Source: Strongylocentrotus droebachiensis
Taxonomy: Eukaryota; Echinodermata; Echinoidea; Camarodonta; Strongylocentrotidae
Length of the DNA: 64,000 nucleotides
NCBI GenBank assembly: GCA_035222895.1
Contig: JAVYIG010006793.1
Location: forward strand, 47,908 to 111,907
Direction: 5' to 3'
Of this stretch, positions 24,606 through 36,640 are shown piece by piece. Made by a program: the position numbers and the translations under genes. Within the stretch, counting starts at the first letter, position 1; each line of letters opens with the position of its first letter. The notes under the pieces are model-generated. The model had not been told where the DNA came from. It was given only the letters and a program-made list of their open reading frames with translations, and did no database searches.

Positions 24606-25941
24606 ACGTCTTAATCTTTGTTATGTTTACATTTGCTTTCAATTATCTTTAATATACTTTGCTTTCGATTTTTGTTAAGTTTGTATGACAAAATTGGATT
24701 GAACGTAATCCTGTTTGATTGGATCATATTCATTGAATTAGTAATTCGCTTCCTCCGCCCCCCCCCCCCCCCCTAATTGTGGCTGGAACCCCCACACCAC
24801 TCTTACTCTTACAAAGTGGAGTAACTAGCGTAGCGAGTGAAGCGAATGAAGCGTAAATTGGCGTTGGGTCCAGGGGGTTGCCCCGGCAGGGGTCAAGAGG
24901 CGGAGCTAGCCCTTGGAAGCTCACGGCATTAAATTGCGGTCAGATAAGCATTTTTGGATAGGGTATACATTATTTGTGACACTAGCTGGTAAGTCGAAGT
25001 CACGAATTGGCGTGGGGTCCAGTGGGCGGAACCCCCGGATGCTCGGGGGTTTTAGGCATTTAATTACGGTCAAATGAGCAGGTCACTCATTTTTTCTTTC
25101 TCTCTTTCTTTCCTTTTCTCATTAACATACTTTTAATGGAATATAATTTTTATGTGATTCAATTCAGATTTGTTTTCTTCTTCTTTTTGGTAAAAAATAC
25201 AAACCATTTGTTACTCCTTTATGCTGATTTTGGGGGCGTTTAACACCCCCCCCCCCCTCCCCTCTTCCGGCGCCACTGTCCATTTAGTACATCCGGTGTT
25301 TGGAGACTAAAACCACGACTGCAATTTCGACCAATCAGATGGCTGAATTTCTTAAGTGAGGTATATAATTCAATAGAATGCTCAAGTTCAAGTGATGTCA
25401 GGTTTTCCACTCTGGATACTGCAAAACTGTGTTTTTACAAAGATAAAACAAACACATCGCCGGGATTCATAATTTTGTTAAACCTTGTTTCAACATATAA
25501 ATTTGTTTCTTCTTCCCAGATACTTGGTTCCTTCCATATGAAAATTAATTGGCATGAAATGGACCTTTTCACCTGATGGATATTATACTGCCGACAATAG
25601 TTCATCTCCAGAATGCAATTCTCTCGAGCAAAGTAGTCCCCCCCCCCCAAAAAAAAAAACAAAAAAAAAATATATATATATATATAGTCTTAATTCACCC
25701 ACAAAGCATCAATATTTTGAAATTCGTCTCAGTTTGGTCATGTTACAATAATACAAATAAAAATAAAAAGATTAACAACTATTTTGTAAGAGGTTCGAAA
25801 TTGTAGGTGATTCTGATTTATTTATGTCTGTATCGGTTGTAAAGGAAAGGGGGGGGGGGGGTACTTATCCTCCTTTTTTGTTAGACCACCCGCGAGTCTA
25901 TCTCCGTCTCCCATCTTTACTACCCCCGCCCCTCCCTCTCT

Positions 25942-25981
<40 letters not shown>

Positions 25982-26159
25982 CCCCCCACCCCAATTGTTT
26001 GCATCCCTCTCCAGCCCCGTTTTTCTCTCTCGATCTCCCCATTTATCTCTCATCTCTACTACCCCCCCCCCCCATTCAATTACCCCCATCCCCTCTATTC
26101 TTTTGATATATCACATCTCCGTTAAAACTTTCTCTCTTTTTCTTTCAGTCCCTACTCTC
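24606..26159. other. No gene seen; G-rich repeat fragments and simple repeats
   Basis: 24830-25090 has two diverged copies of a GGCGTGGGGTCC...GGGGGTTTTAGGC block that also occurs in the Helitron-like units (for example 31950-32040). Also poly-C runs, (TA)n at about 25669-25686 and (CT)n at 25935-25978. Confidence 0.5.
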
Positions 26160-27088
26160 TTAAAGGTAATACAAGGTTTTGGAAAAATTTGAAAATTGGG
26201 TGGATAATGATTCTTTACAATTTTGAGATATTTGGATGCCTCTGTAGATGTAATATAGGCATTAGAAAATTTGGCCCTAAAACACTTCTGCTCCCGGTAA
26301 ATGTTGATAAATTTCAAATAGCGCCTACCGAACAATGGTCGCTGTGGCCATGAAAATTTCAGAATATGTAGTTGCAGTGGCGGATCCAGCCGGCGGGAAG
26401 AGGGGGGGGGGGGCCCCCAATCCGTGAGAAAATATTCGGTTGCAACTCAGCCGTCGGTGAATAAGCGCGGGGGGGGGGTAGGAGGCACTTTTTTTTTGGT
26501 CCAAATTTTCAGGAAATATTTTGCCTAATTCGTGAGAATTTTTTTTGTTTTAATTTTTTTTTTGTTGACCCGTCAGCCCCCCCCCCCCCGTGGATCCGCG
26601 CCTGCAGAGGATCCATACGGCGTCAAGGGCGGGGGGGGGGTAGCCAAATCTTAATACAAAATTTAGTGCCGACTCAGCCGGCCGGCGAATAAGCGGGGGG
26701 GGGGGGGCGCTTTTGTTTTTTGTTTTATAAAGGTTAACTTTACGTTATTATCCTATTTTTTTATCGTTTTGGGGGGCTAGGGGGGGGGGGCGGGCCGGAA
26801 TAATCGCTACGTGGATCCGCCCCTGTGTAGTTGTGATATAATTTCGAAACGGGAATAGCTAATCCGTCGATTTTAGTCAATAACCATTGTTTTATAGCTT
26901 AATTAATATCTTGACCCTGAAAGGGAGCTATACAACATAAAGAGTTCAATATATTTACAATTTCATAACTTAAGACTCCATTTCAACCGCGACAACGATC
27001 ACTGAATATTGAAGGATCGCATATGCTTCCAATATGTTCATTTGAACCAAATTCATGACCCCATACCAAAACTTTGTATTACCTTTAA
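26160..27088. mobile_element. TTAA MITE family 2 copy, interrupted by a hAT-type MITE
   Basis: The TTAA-AGGTAATACAAGGTTTTGG start and the CCAAAACTTTGTATTACCT-TTAA end match 18571-19086 in reverse orientation. The interior is collinear with that copy once the insertion 26375-26825 is removed. Confidence 0.87.
26375..26825. mobile_element. hAT-type MITE with perfect 8-bp TSD TGTAGTTG
   Basis: Inverted ends CAGTGGCGGATCC and GGATCCGCCCCTG, flanked by TGTAGTTG on both sides (26367-26374 and 26826-26833). The CAGxGGCGGATCC terminus with an 8-bp duplication is typical of hAT-derived MITEs. The interior is poly-G with two copies of a GACTCAGCCG...GAATAAGCG motif; no ORF. Confidence 0.92.
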
Positions 27089-27763
27089 TAGACTCACCTC
27101 TTCAGACCCCCCTATCTCGATCTTTTCCAAATTCCTTTAACTCTCGTCATTATACTAATCCCCTCCCTCTCCCATTCAACTATATTCCTTTTCAGCGCAT
27201 CTCCGTTCTCTCTCTTCCCAAATATACTCCTCTTAAAAGCTCATCTCTTGTATACAGTCGGCAGAGGTTGGTTAGAGTAGTTTAGTTTTGTTTCTCGTAT
27301 ATCTATGAAACTATGATATGTGTACCCCTCTTAGTTTTGTATATAATGTAAATATGTCAGTTTTTAATAATATGTTCCTCTCTTATTCTTGTTCATTGTT
27401 TATATCTACATGTAAATATGTTATATGGACCTCTGCTCTTGCAGCTGAGTCTGGTCCTGAATTGAATATAATAAACCTATACGTACTTCTTCGATTCCAA
27501 TCCCTTGATATCTCACCACCTCAGCATCTTTTATCTTCAAATTCCTCGATCTCTCATCAGTATCCCCCTTCCCATCCTCTCTCTCATTTCTGCTACCAGT
27601 CTTTCTTCCGATCTCCTATTTCTACCACCTCTCTCCCTATCTCTTTCTCAGTCTCTTCTCCCCCAACTCTCTGTTGCTCTCTCCCTTATCTCTCCTACTA
27701 CCCCTTTGTATTTCTCTCTTTCATGTCTATTTCCTTCATTAATATACTCAAGTTACGACCAGG
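27089..27763. other. No gene seen; CT-rich
   Basis: Pyrimidine-rich non-coding sequence; open frames are Ser/Pro/Leu artefacts. Confidence 0.5.
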
Positions 27764-27900
27764 GGACCCGTTTTACAAAGCCCTTTTTCAATGACAAAAA
27801 TCAGTGACAAACTGCTGATAACCAATCAAAAGCAAGGATTTCAGTAGTTTAAAAAAAAAAAAAAACTGTCGCTGATGACAAGTTTTGTGAAACGCCCCCC
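27764..27900. mobile_element. Short MITE, second copy
   Basis: Related to 20952-21095: TTTTTCAATGACAAAAATCA, AACCAATCA(G/A)AAGCAAGGAT and GATGACAAGTTTTGTGAAAC are shared. Confidence 0.7.
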
Positions 27901-28081
27901 CCCCCCCCGATTCTTTTCATCCGCCCATCTTTCTAAATATTATCACCATCTCTCCACTACCTCTCCGTCCACATCTGCGCTGTCAGGCTTTATTTCATCA
28001 AACATATAGGATAATTTTAAGGTTTCAATTGTTTTAGGTAAGGTTTAGGCTTAGTATTGGATGTATATTGTAGTCAAGGAT

Positions 28082-28464
28082 TTAAAGATAAAGTTGAGTT
28101 CTGGTCATGCGATTGCATTGTGAAAGAAACGGTGTGAAACCGATCAGAAAAAAGTTGATCATGTAGCATATAAGTATTGTACTGCAAGGTTCTGGTGTCA
28201 TCAAAATGATAAGAAATTCGGCCCAGTCTTGGTAAAGAAACAAGCATTGTACACAGAAAGATGTCAATGTATATGGGACTACAAAACCAAGTCGCATACA
28301 AACCAGGCCTCATTTTTAAGCTGCTACTTGTCATATTGAGAATATGAAGGCATTTGAAGAGCCATGCTTTTCAGGGAACATTTTTTCTCTGATGTTCTTA
28401 CACTTGCATATTAACACTCACAAATTATTTTTCACCTCTCCTCAAAACTTAACTTTGTCTTTAA
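28082..28464. mobile_element. TTAA MITE, AAGATAAAGTTGA subfamily
   Basis: Ends TTAAAGATAAAGTTGAGTT and AACTTAACTTTGTCTTTAA. The core matches the 12696-13070 family. The closest relative is 59418-59917. Confidence 0.82.
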
Positions 28465-28746
28465 GTTCAGAATTTGGTATAGAACTAATGCAGAGCAAAT
28501 TGTTGCAGGAGCAAGTATTATACATCCCGTCCCAATCAAAGGCAACACAGTTGGAAAGATAGATCCGTAGTGAAAACAAATGTGATTTATTTTCTGTTGT
28601 AAGGAAACTTCACAACCATCAATGTTCAGTATCTTTTCCAAGATAATGTATATCAAATAAGACTTATGCTTATCAAAAGTATTCAAAAATTTACAACAAT
28701 ATTATAATTTACAAATTGTATAAAAGTTAAAGCCATCAGCATCAAT

Positions 28747-28940
28747 TCTAATTGACTAGGCGTTGTGGCGTGCGCCTGTAATCCAGCTAACAGTGGAAGT
28801 TACAAACTGATTCAGCCGAGGACGCAGGTTCGAAACTGATTCACGTCTTTCGGATGGTGACGTTTAAAGGTCGGTCCCCAGACGTAAATAATCACATCTG
28901 ATTGATACACGTCTGTAAAAACCAAATACACACACACATC
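28747..28940 (+). mobile_element. SINE with 7SL-like 5' segment
   Basis: Starts GGCGTTGTGGCGTGCGCCTG followed by TAATCCAGCTAAC, which resembles the Alu domain of 7SL RNA (GTGGCGCGTGCCTGTAGTCC then CAGCTAC). It continues with a box B-like GCAGGTTCGAAACTG, a CGGATGGTGACGTT block found in many invertebrate SINEs, and ends ACACGTCTGTAAAAACC then (AC)n. A second copy lies at 58181-58365, about 90% alike by eye. Confidence 0.75.
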
Positions 28941-29865
28941 AATTCTAATTCCCCTTGTGTATTGCATCAAGAAGTAATACTGTAGTAACTAGATTTATCA
29001 TGTCTATAATAAAAGCACAATTCATTAGAACCATACATCAATAATTGAAATATTATTAATCCACAAATCTTTTTATTCGTTTGTTTGTTTATTCATTTCA
29101 AAATACAATCAGAATATAACATATATACAATATAAAAAACAAACAGAATTAATTAAAAAAATATGTCATGTATAATGATAAACAAATCGTTAAATATGAG
29201 AAATAAAATGAAATAACTATGGGAAAGTCTGTATAAGGCTTTGTAGTTTACAGTTATCTTAGTTTTAAATAATACATCTTAGGAGTGCTCAAACTACACA
29301 TTTCAAAGGATGATGAAAAAGAGGTTAATTTACCATGAAATGCACCTTAATGATTTGACTCCAGTGTATATGCAAGTGAAAAAATCACGTTGATTTTTCT
29401 TTCAATCAAAATGATATCCTGTTACTTCTCGATGACCACGTCACAGATCGCTCAGGCGTGCTGAGCTTGTAATAGCAACTCTGCATAGATTCAACTAAGG
29501 ACTTTATAAGGGAAATCATGTACCCGGTATACTGATTTGGAAAAAAACACTTTTTTCATTTTATGTTTAATCACTTTTCTCAGTCTCTAAAGGTAAATGT
29601 TTCATGATGTAAGTACTTCTGAATTTCTTGACAATACAAGACTACAGTAATATGATAACAACTGAAAAGCTTGGTCTGATCAAAATTTGTGAATTGCACA
29701 CAGTAGACATGGAGATCAGTCTCGACCTGATGGCTATGGGCACACTTGCCCTGCTATTGACTTTCCTCAAATACTTTCTTTTGTTACATTTCCTGGTCTT
29801 TGTGTATGGTGTATATAAGCCAATCTCCCCTCTTTAAGGTATTAAGCCAACTCAAAGCTCAAGGA
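28941..29865. other. No gene seen
   Basis: AT-rich non-coding sequence. Confidence 0.4.
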
Positions 29866-30245
29866 GGCGTGATAGCTCAGTCAGTAGAGCAGTGGTCTCG
29901 TAATCCGGTGACCCAGGTTCGAAACCAAGTCGATGCGGCGTGATAGCTCAGTCAGTAGAGCAGTGGTCTCGTAATCCGGTGACCCAGGTTCGAAACCAAG
30001 TCGATGCGGGGTGATAGCTCAGTCAGTAGAGCAGTGGTCTCGTAATCCGGTGACCCAGGTTCGAAACCAAGTCGATGAGGCGTGATAGCTCAGTCAGTAG
30101 AGCAGTGGTCTCGTAATCCAAGTCGATGCGCTAGTGCCCTTTGGTAAGGCATTAATTCTCACTACTAGGTCCCTCAGAGAGAACCTAAAGCCGTCGGCCA
30201 TCTGGTTGCTTACTTACAAGCATTTATGCTTTCTTAGCAGTCAGG
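29866..30245 (+). mobile_element. tRNA-like SINE with tandemly multiplied head
   Basis: A 71-bp tRNA-like unit (box A TAGCTCAGTCAGTAGAGC, loop TCTCGTAA, box B GGTTCGAAACC) starts at 29870, 29941, 30012 and 30083. The first three are almost identical; the fourth lacks 27 bases including box B and then runs into a unique body with GGTAAGGCATTAATTC. The acceptor ends do not pair, so these are not functional tRNA genes. The loop resembles tRNA-Thr(CGT). Confidence 0.8.
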
Positions 30246-32814
30246 TAAAATAACCATCACACCATGATCACATACTGTACCTGTGTGAAAATATCTATTA
30301 ATCACATAATTATCTCACATAGGAATGTCCAAGAGAGATACCAATAATGCCCCACAGGCAATTGATTAAAAGGGTTATGTAGTGTCCCATACAACATACA
30401 GGGGTGTATGTCTTTTTTTCTATACCAGTCAAAGCCCCAACTTACAGGGTTAGATGAAGAATACAAAATTTACTTAATTAACAAAAAATCTATAATAATA
30501 ATACGCTAAGGCTCCGCGGGGGGCGCGACGTCTCCGCCAGCCTTTGTATTCTATTGTTTTGTAATGAGATCGCCGACCGAAGTTGGTGCAGCTATCTCCT
30601 CCTGAACCCTCCCCTCGGGGTCCCGGTGCCCGGTGCCATCGTCCGCGGGAGAGTCTACTCTGTGGAATTGGCTATACTCCGCCAGAGGTCCTCCTCCGTG
30701 TCGACGTCCAGGGCGAAAACAGACGCGACATGCATAATGCAGGATATGCGTGACGACAGAGATACCTCATGGATATTCAACATGACATCCGTAGACACAC
30801 GACCGATGACCATCCACTCACATTAAGTTGCGTATTAAATGCACGCTGAATGGGTATGACTTACCCGTGTTAGGTATCTTTCTATAGGATGTGCTTTGTA
30901 CTAGCTGCACTGCACAAGCGGTACCTGCACAAGCGAGATACACTGGGCTTATTCCGTCGACGTCCAAACTTAGAGACCTATTTCCATCATGATTGCCGCG
31001 ATTTTTATATAGTTTCGTGAATGGAGGTATGAATCAAAGCTTATTTTGTGATTATTACGGCCATGTGTACTCAATTTTGATTATCATTTTCTAAAGGAAA
31101 GTTTTCACAAGAAAACCAATGGACTGACAGTTGAGTCGCAAGCTGCTTTCATTCAACACACAGTGCAGCTGCGCTGCTTGGGAAGCTTCAACACCGGCAC
31201 CGGGCACCGCAGGCGTCCGACGCCTGCGGCGCCGGTGTTCGAGCTTGCTGGAGTTACGCTGAAGTGTGTGTGAGTTCAGCTGAGCTCGAGTCGAAGAGAT
31301 TTGACACTTTGAAATTGTTATCTGTTGGTTTGCATCATTATTGCCGCGATTTCAATATAGTTTCGTGAATAGATTTACGAAACCTGAGCTTAGAATTAGT
31401 AAAAGTATTACTATAAATAATGTCTACGTTTTTAAACGACTGTCTGATATTTTCTTATGAAAATTTTACTTTGAAAAATGATTATCGAAATTCATGGTCA
31501 GAAATAATCACAATCTAGGGTCTATTATTATGTTACAGTTCCAGCATCAAATCAATGCATGAAAACTTGGTTATTGAACTAGAAAAATGTTTTTTTCTTT
31601 TTAAATAGGCATGAAGTAGGATGTAGGAAGCCTGAAACCTTAGCCTACTAAACAAATCTCAACAAAGTGTAGGCCTATCCTTTTATGAATTAATGAAAAA
31701 GTAGCCCCAGAAAAAAGAGCCCCCGAAAGTTGAAAAAGTAGCCCCCGAAAATTTTCCGAAAATTTGAAATGGAGCCCCAGAAATGAAAAACTTAATTTTT
31801 GCCTGCGCCCCCCTCTAGAATGGGTCCTGAGTTGAGTGTATATAGGCGTGGGGTCCATGGGTTACAAGGGGTCATTAACCCCCAAAAGCTCAGGGGGTTA
31901 CGTTCTTCAAAGTGGGGGGGGGGGGGAGAGATCAGATCGCAGCGAGTTGAGTGTATATATAATATAGGCGTGGGGTCCACGGGTTTCAAGGGGCCATAAA
32001 CCCCCCGAAAGCTTGGGGGTTTTAGGCGTTTAATTAGGGTCAGATGAGCATTTTTTTAATACTTTATTTGTGACACCTGCGGGTCACTAATTGGCGTGGG
32101 TCAATACGTAGAGTTGCGTAGTGTTGCGTACCACCTACGCTGGCCTACGTTACTATATGCTGAGGGACGGAAAGGGGTACGCAAGATGAACGAAAACAAT
32201 TCAACATGTTTAATTTTCTTCGCGTACTTTAGGCATAGAAACTTGACGCAGAAAGTACGTCTTTATACGCAACACTACGCTACATGCCTACGCAACAGTA
32301 CGCTACCCTACGCCAGATCGACAAAGCAATAAAAGCTTTCAACACAGTAAGCAACCATAAGCAAACCCGTACGCCAGCCTACGCATAACCTACGCAGGGA
32401 CTTTTTTCCCATTAATACGCAGCCTAATTTCTGCGTAGCCGGTACGCCACACTTACGCAGTTCCAGTGGCTTAAAGAATAACTACCGGTACAGTTGGATC
32501 GTTTTTTTTTTTATTTAAATAAGGCCAATTAAAAACAAAACATGTTTAGCGTCCTGTTTTTTCGAAAAATGGGGAGGAGGCCCTTTTTTTTTTTTTTACT
32601 TTCAAAATGGCCGCTCCGTACATTTTCCCTGACATTCGGGCTATTTTTCAAGATGGCGGCCGACAATTTTTTTTTTTTTTTTTTTAAGTCAGAAATACAT
32701 TTTAGCAGTGTTTTTCATGTTTTTTTTCTTTCAAAAAATTCAACAAAAAAAAAAAAAAAATAGGAGGCGGCCCCCAAAAAGGAAACGGGCGGTGACGCTG
32801 TTTTTTTTCTTTCA

Positions 32815-32848
<34 letters not shown>

Positions 32849-33259
32849 GACTAAAGACCCTATTAAAAAAAAAAAAAAAAAAAAAAATAGGAGGCGGCGA
32901 AAGTGAGAATATGGATAGGAACAATTGAAGACAATAATCATAAATAACGAAAGTGAAAACGAAATTAAATTATAAATTATCTGCAACAAATTTTAATTAC
33001 AAATATCTGATTTCACTTTTTCTTCCAATTTTTAATTTTTATTACATGGTACAGATAAAAAAAAAAAATCAAAACGCTACATTAAACGGCAAAGAAAAGG
33101 TTTATATTTTTACAAGTAAAATATAAATAAAAAGAGAAGAAAATGAAAAAATTAATAAAAAGTAATCATATACAAGAAAGAGAAATAAAAATGAAAATAA
33201 AAGAAGAAAAAAATGTTCCAAAGAAAAACTAGATGGAACTTCAACTGCGCGCAGTCGAA

Positions 33260-34220
33260 ATGATGCCTCCGTCATAGAGCAATTTTACAAACCAAAACAG
33301 AAGAAATTTTTCAAATTCAAGTTCAATTGTAATCCATTAACAGGTTCTCAGAATATCGTGATTACAAGCAATTTCTCATATACATATATGACCCTTTGAT
33401 CTTTGACCTCATGACCCTAAAATCTACTCAGTTCATTCGCTCTGCAAGATGTCCCGAGTTAAATAGTAATCCCTCTGTCAGTTCTAATGAGAATGCGTTC
33501 ACAAGCTATTTTTGCATACATAATGAGCCCATGACCTTTGACCTATGACCTCATGACCCAAGAATCTACTCAGTTCATTGGCTCTGCAAGATACATACAT
33601 GATCTAAGTTTGGCAGGAATCCATCAATCTGTTCTAATGATAATGCGATCACAAGCTATTTTTGAATACATAATGAGCCGCATGACCTTTGACCTTGACC
33701 TCATGACCCCAAAATCTAATCAGTTCAACGGCTCTGCAAGTAACAAATATGACCTAAGTTTGGCAGGAATCCATCAATCGGTTCTTCAGATAACGCGATC
33801 ACGAGCTGTTTTTGCATACATAATGAGCCCTGCGACCTTTGACCTTTGACCTCGTGACCCCAAAATCTAATCAGTTCATCGGCTCTGTAAGATACATACA
33901 TGACCAAAGTTTGGCAGGAATCCATCAATCGGTTCTTCAGATAACGCGATCACGAGCTGTTTTTGCATACATAATGAGCCCTGTGACCTTTGACCTTTGA
34001 CCTCGTGACCCCAAAATCTAATCAGTTCATCGGCTCTGCAAGATACATACATGACCAAAGTCTGGCAGGAATCCATCAATCGGTTCTTCAGATAACGTGA
34101 TCACGAGAACGGGACGTACGGACAGACGTACGGACGTACGGACGGACGTACGGACGGACGTACGGACGGACGGACAACCCGAAAACATAATGCCTCCGGC
34201 TACTACGTAACGGAGGCATA
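33260..34220. mobile_element. Element with 151-bp internal tandem repeats and short TIRs
   Basis: Bounded by GATGCCTCCGTC and ACGGAGGCATA in inverted orientation. Five or so 151-bp units carry TGACCTTTGACCT, CATGACCCCAAAATCTA and GGCAGGAATCCATCAATC. The last ends in a (GGACGTACGGAC)n stretch (34110-34175). Identical short ORFs offset by 151 bases reflect the unit, not a gene. Confidence 0.85.
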
Positions 34221-35202
34221 AAAAGGGTGTTAAATTATATAAAATCTAACGTAACCTAAATTAACCTTAATTTTGTTTGTATTTAAATCAATATTATTTT
34301 TGAGAGCGCATATATATCTATTAACATTTTACAGCCCCCCCCCCCCCAACCCCCTATAATCCGTGGATTTTTCAATGTGAATACCAACAAGTTGTTGTTG
34401 TTGTTCGTTTGGTTTTATAATGGCTATTAGTCAAAATTGACTATTGTTGCCAATTTCATCGCATCTCTTTCTTTTAGTGTCTTGGTAAAATTATTATTTT
34501 TTCTTTCCTTTTCCAATCTCATTTTAATATAATATTAGTCATATTCCACAAAAAAAATTAAAAACAAAAAATTATTTCAAATTAAACCACGATCCGCACA
34601 CAGTTCCAACTCACGCTGGCCCTGTCCTTTCTATGATGCCTTCTTACCAGCCCAGCGAGTTACGTTACGCCGTACGCTTCTCGGTTGATAAACTCAACCT
34701 AGGTCACTCTGGCATAGACAAAGGGGCGTCGTGTACCTGTATGTGAGGGTTTATTTATTTATTAGGAGAAAAACAACTGCATAAGCAAAACACTTGTGGG
34801 CTTTATTAGTTTATATGAGTTAGTTCATGAGATTATTTATATAGTGCATGACTTTTAACTACTATAATCATTCAAAGGGGGGTGACATGCTTTCTTTTGT
34901 CACCCTGGCCAGCAGATTGTATCCTTCTCTCTCTCTCTCCTTTCCACTTCCCTAAAGATGTGTGTAGTATTAAGATATGTTTTCCGATTGGTCAAATAAA
35001 TAATGATAAATTGTTTCAATTATTTGTTTGTTTTATTTTTATTTTTTAAAAGATGCCTAAATAAGGTATAGGTCTATACGATCAAAACTTCAAATAATCA
35101 ATACACTAATACCAGGCCTATAAGGTTATACACAAAATACCTATTTTCTCTTCTATTCAGCTCAAATTTATTGTGGTTTCTGTTTTTCATCTCTTTTTGA
35201 TT
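34221..35202. other. No gene seen
   Basis: AT-rich non-coding sequence between the tandem-repeat element and the LINE fragment; poly-C at 34336-34347. Confidence 0.4.
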
Positions 35203-36110
35203 TTACTTTTTACATAATCGCTTCGTTCTAAAAACGAAGCGAGCAATTGCCATTTGTACACGAGAGTCACTTTCTCGTAAACATATCATAATGTCCTCTT
35301 CCTTGGAAATATTAACTTCTGACATTAACATGGCCCTCTCTATTATATACTTTGGACATTCTATCAGAAAATGTCTGACCGTTTCTAATGTTGGACAGCT
35401 GTCACAGAAACCTGTGGAGTGGATGCCCAAACGTAGGAGGTCTTGGTTGAGTCCAGACACTCCCAGGCGTAGTCGCCTAAGAATAGTTTCAGTTTTTCTT
35501 CCCAATTTACAAGTATATTGTGAGATAACATTTGGCTGAAGGATTTTTAATGCCGATTGGGTATCATTCCACCTTTCTTGCCAAAGTAACTTTGAACTGT
35601 ACAAAATTAAACTTGTCTTTTCAAATAACGTCAATTTATTATGCATTTCAATTTCCTGAGTTAGAGCTTTTTTTGCGTAGAAGTCTGCCTTTTCATTTCC
35701 CACTATCCCACAGTGGCCTGGAATCCATTCCAAAGCGATTTCGATCCCTCTATATTTCAATCGGGTCGTTATTATAAATATTTCTGTGACAAAAGATTCG
35801 TCACTAAAATGTTTCAAGGCTGTGAGGGCACTTAAGCAGTCGCTAAAAATGACTGCACCTGTATAGATGTTTGTTTCTTCGATCCATTGAAGGGCAAGAA
35901 CAATGGCAGCCAACTCGGCTCTATACGATGAGGTAAAATTCGCTAATCTTTTACATTGGTGTACAGAAAAGTGTGGGATATAGAAAGCAGCCGAGCATTG
36001 GCCCTTCTCCGGAAACTTAGATCCATCTGTATATATATGCAACTGGTTCGACCATTTTGAATTAATCAATTCTAAGCTTTGTTGCTGTAGTTCATTCGGA
36101 TGGTAGACTT
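35203..36110 (-). pseudogene. LINE RNase H domain plus C-terminal zinc motif (5'-truncated)
   Basis: An uninterrupted minus-strand frame of about 290 residues or slightly more encodes a type-I RNase H that would remove the RNA strand during LINE cDNA synthesis. Catalytic residues are visible in order: IYTDGSK (Asp), YRAELAAI (Glu), FSDCLSAL (Asp) and WIPGHCGIVGNEKADFYAKK (His, Asp). Downstream is CDSCPTLETVRHFLIECP, a C-x2-C-x7-H-x4-C motif typical of I/jockey-like elements with a C-terminal RNase H. An in-frame stop just above 36111 and loss of the reverse transcriptase show 5' truncation, so it is a fragment although the remaining frame is intact. A decayed relative is at 63390-63610. Confidence 0.85.
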
Positions 36111-36640
36111 ATGGTGTCCTCAAAATGGCAAATAAAGTTGGGTAGGAACTTATGGTTTCCTCTAATTTGCAAATACAGTTCTTGGTGGTTTTAATTTATA
36201 TATCTATTTACACCCTCCCCCCCCCCCCTTAGGTATTCCGCGGGTCCTGCTTCTATTACAGTTATTTTCTTCTTTTTTAATCAGAAATACATTTTAGCAG
36301 TGCTTTTCATGTTTTTTTTCTTTCAAAAAATCCAAAAAAAATCCAAAATAAAAAAAATAGGAGGCGGCCCCCAAAAAGGAAGCGGACGGGGACGCTGTTT
36401 TATTTTCTTTAAAAAAAAAAAAATCAAAAAAAAAAAAAATCAAAAAAAAAATCAAAAAATAAATAAATAGGAGGCGGCCCCCAAAAAGGAAGCGGGCGGG
36501 GACGCTAAACAAGTTTATTTTTGTAATGGCTTGAATGGCAAATAAAGTTCTTGGTGGTTTTAATTTAGACAGTCTCTATATATCTATTTACACCCCCCGC
36601 CCCCCTCTAGAATCCCGCGGATTTCCGCGGGTCCAGCTAG

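Larger units (their letters stand above)
30489..36640 (+). mobile_element. Helitron-like unit A (first of four, enlarged by insertions)
   Basis: Starts TCTATAATAATAATACGC after an A, and ends GATTTCCGCGGGTCCAGCTAG at 36640, directly abutting the next TC start. It contains the CG-rich hairpin at 31190-31239, the G-rich block, a TACGC-rich inverted repeat (32100-32460), and A/T homopolymers. From about 32894 to 36120 it has foreign material (151-bp tandem repeat, LINE RNase H fragment), and 36126-36250 is an older diverged Helitron-type 3' region. No Rep/helicase coding, so non-autonomous. Confidence 0.68.

Noticed and set aside
29866..30140. Cluster of tRNA genes
   Set aside because: Box A and box B are present but the acceptor stems do not pair and the unit leads into a SINE body.
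33380..34110. CRISPR-like array
   Set aside because: Units of 151 bp are repeated throughout with no unique spacers, in an animal genome; it is an ordinary tandem repeat in a TIR element.
35203..36069. Stand-alone host RNase H gene
   Set aside because: The C-terminal CCHC motif and the in-frame stop just upstream identify a 5'-truncated LINE; a decayed relative lies at 63390-63610.
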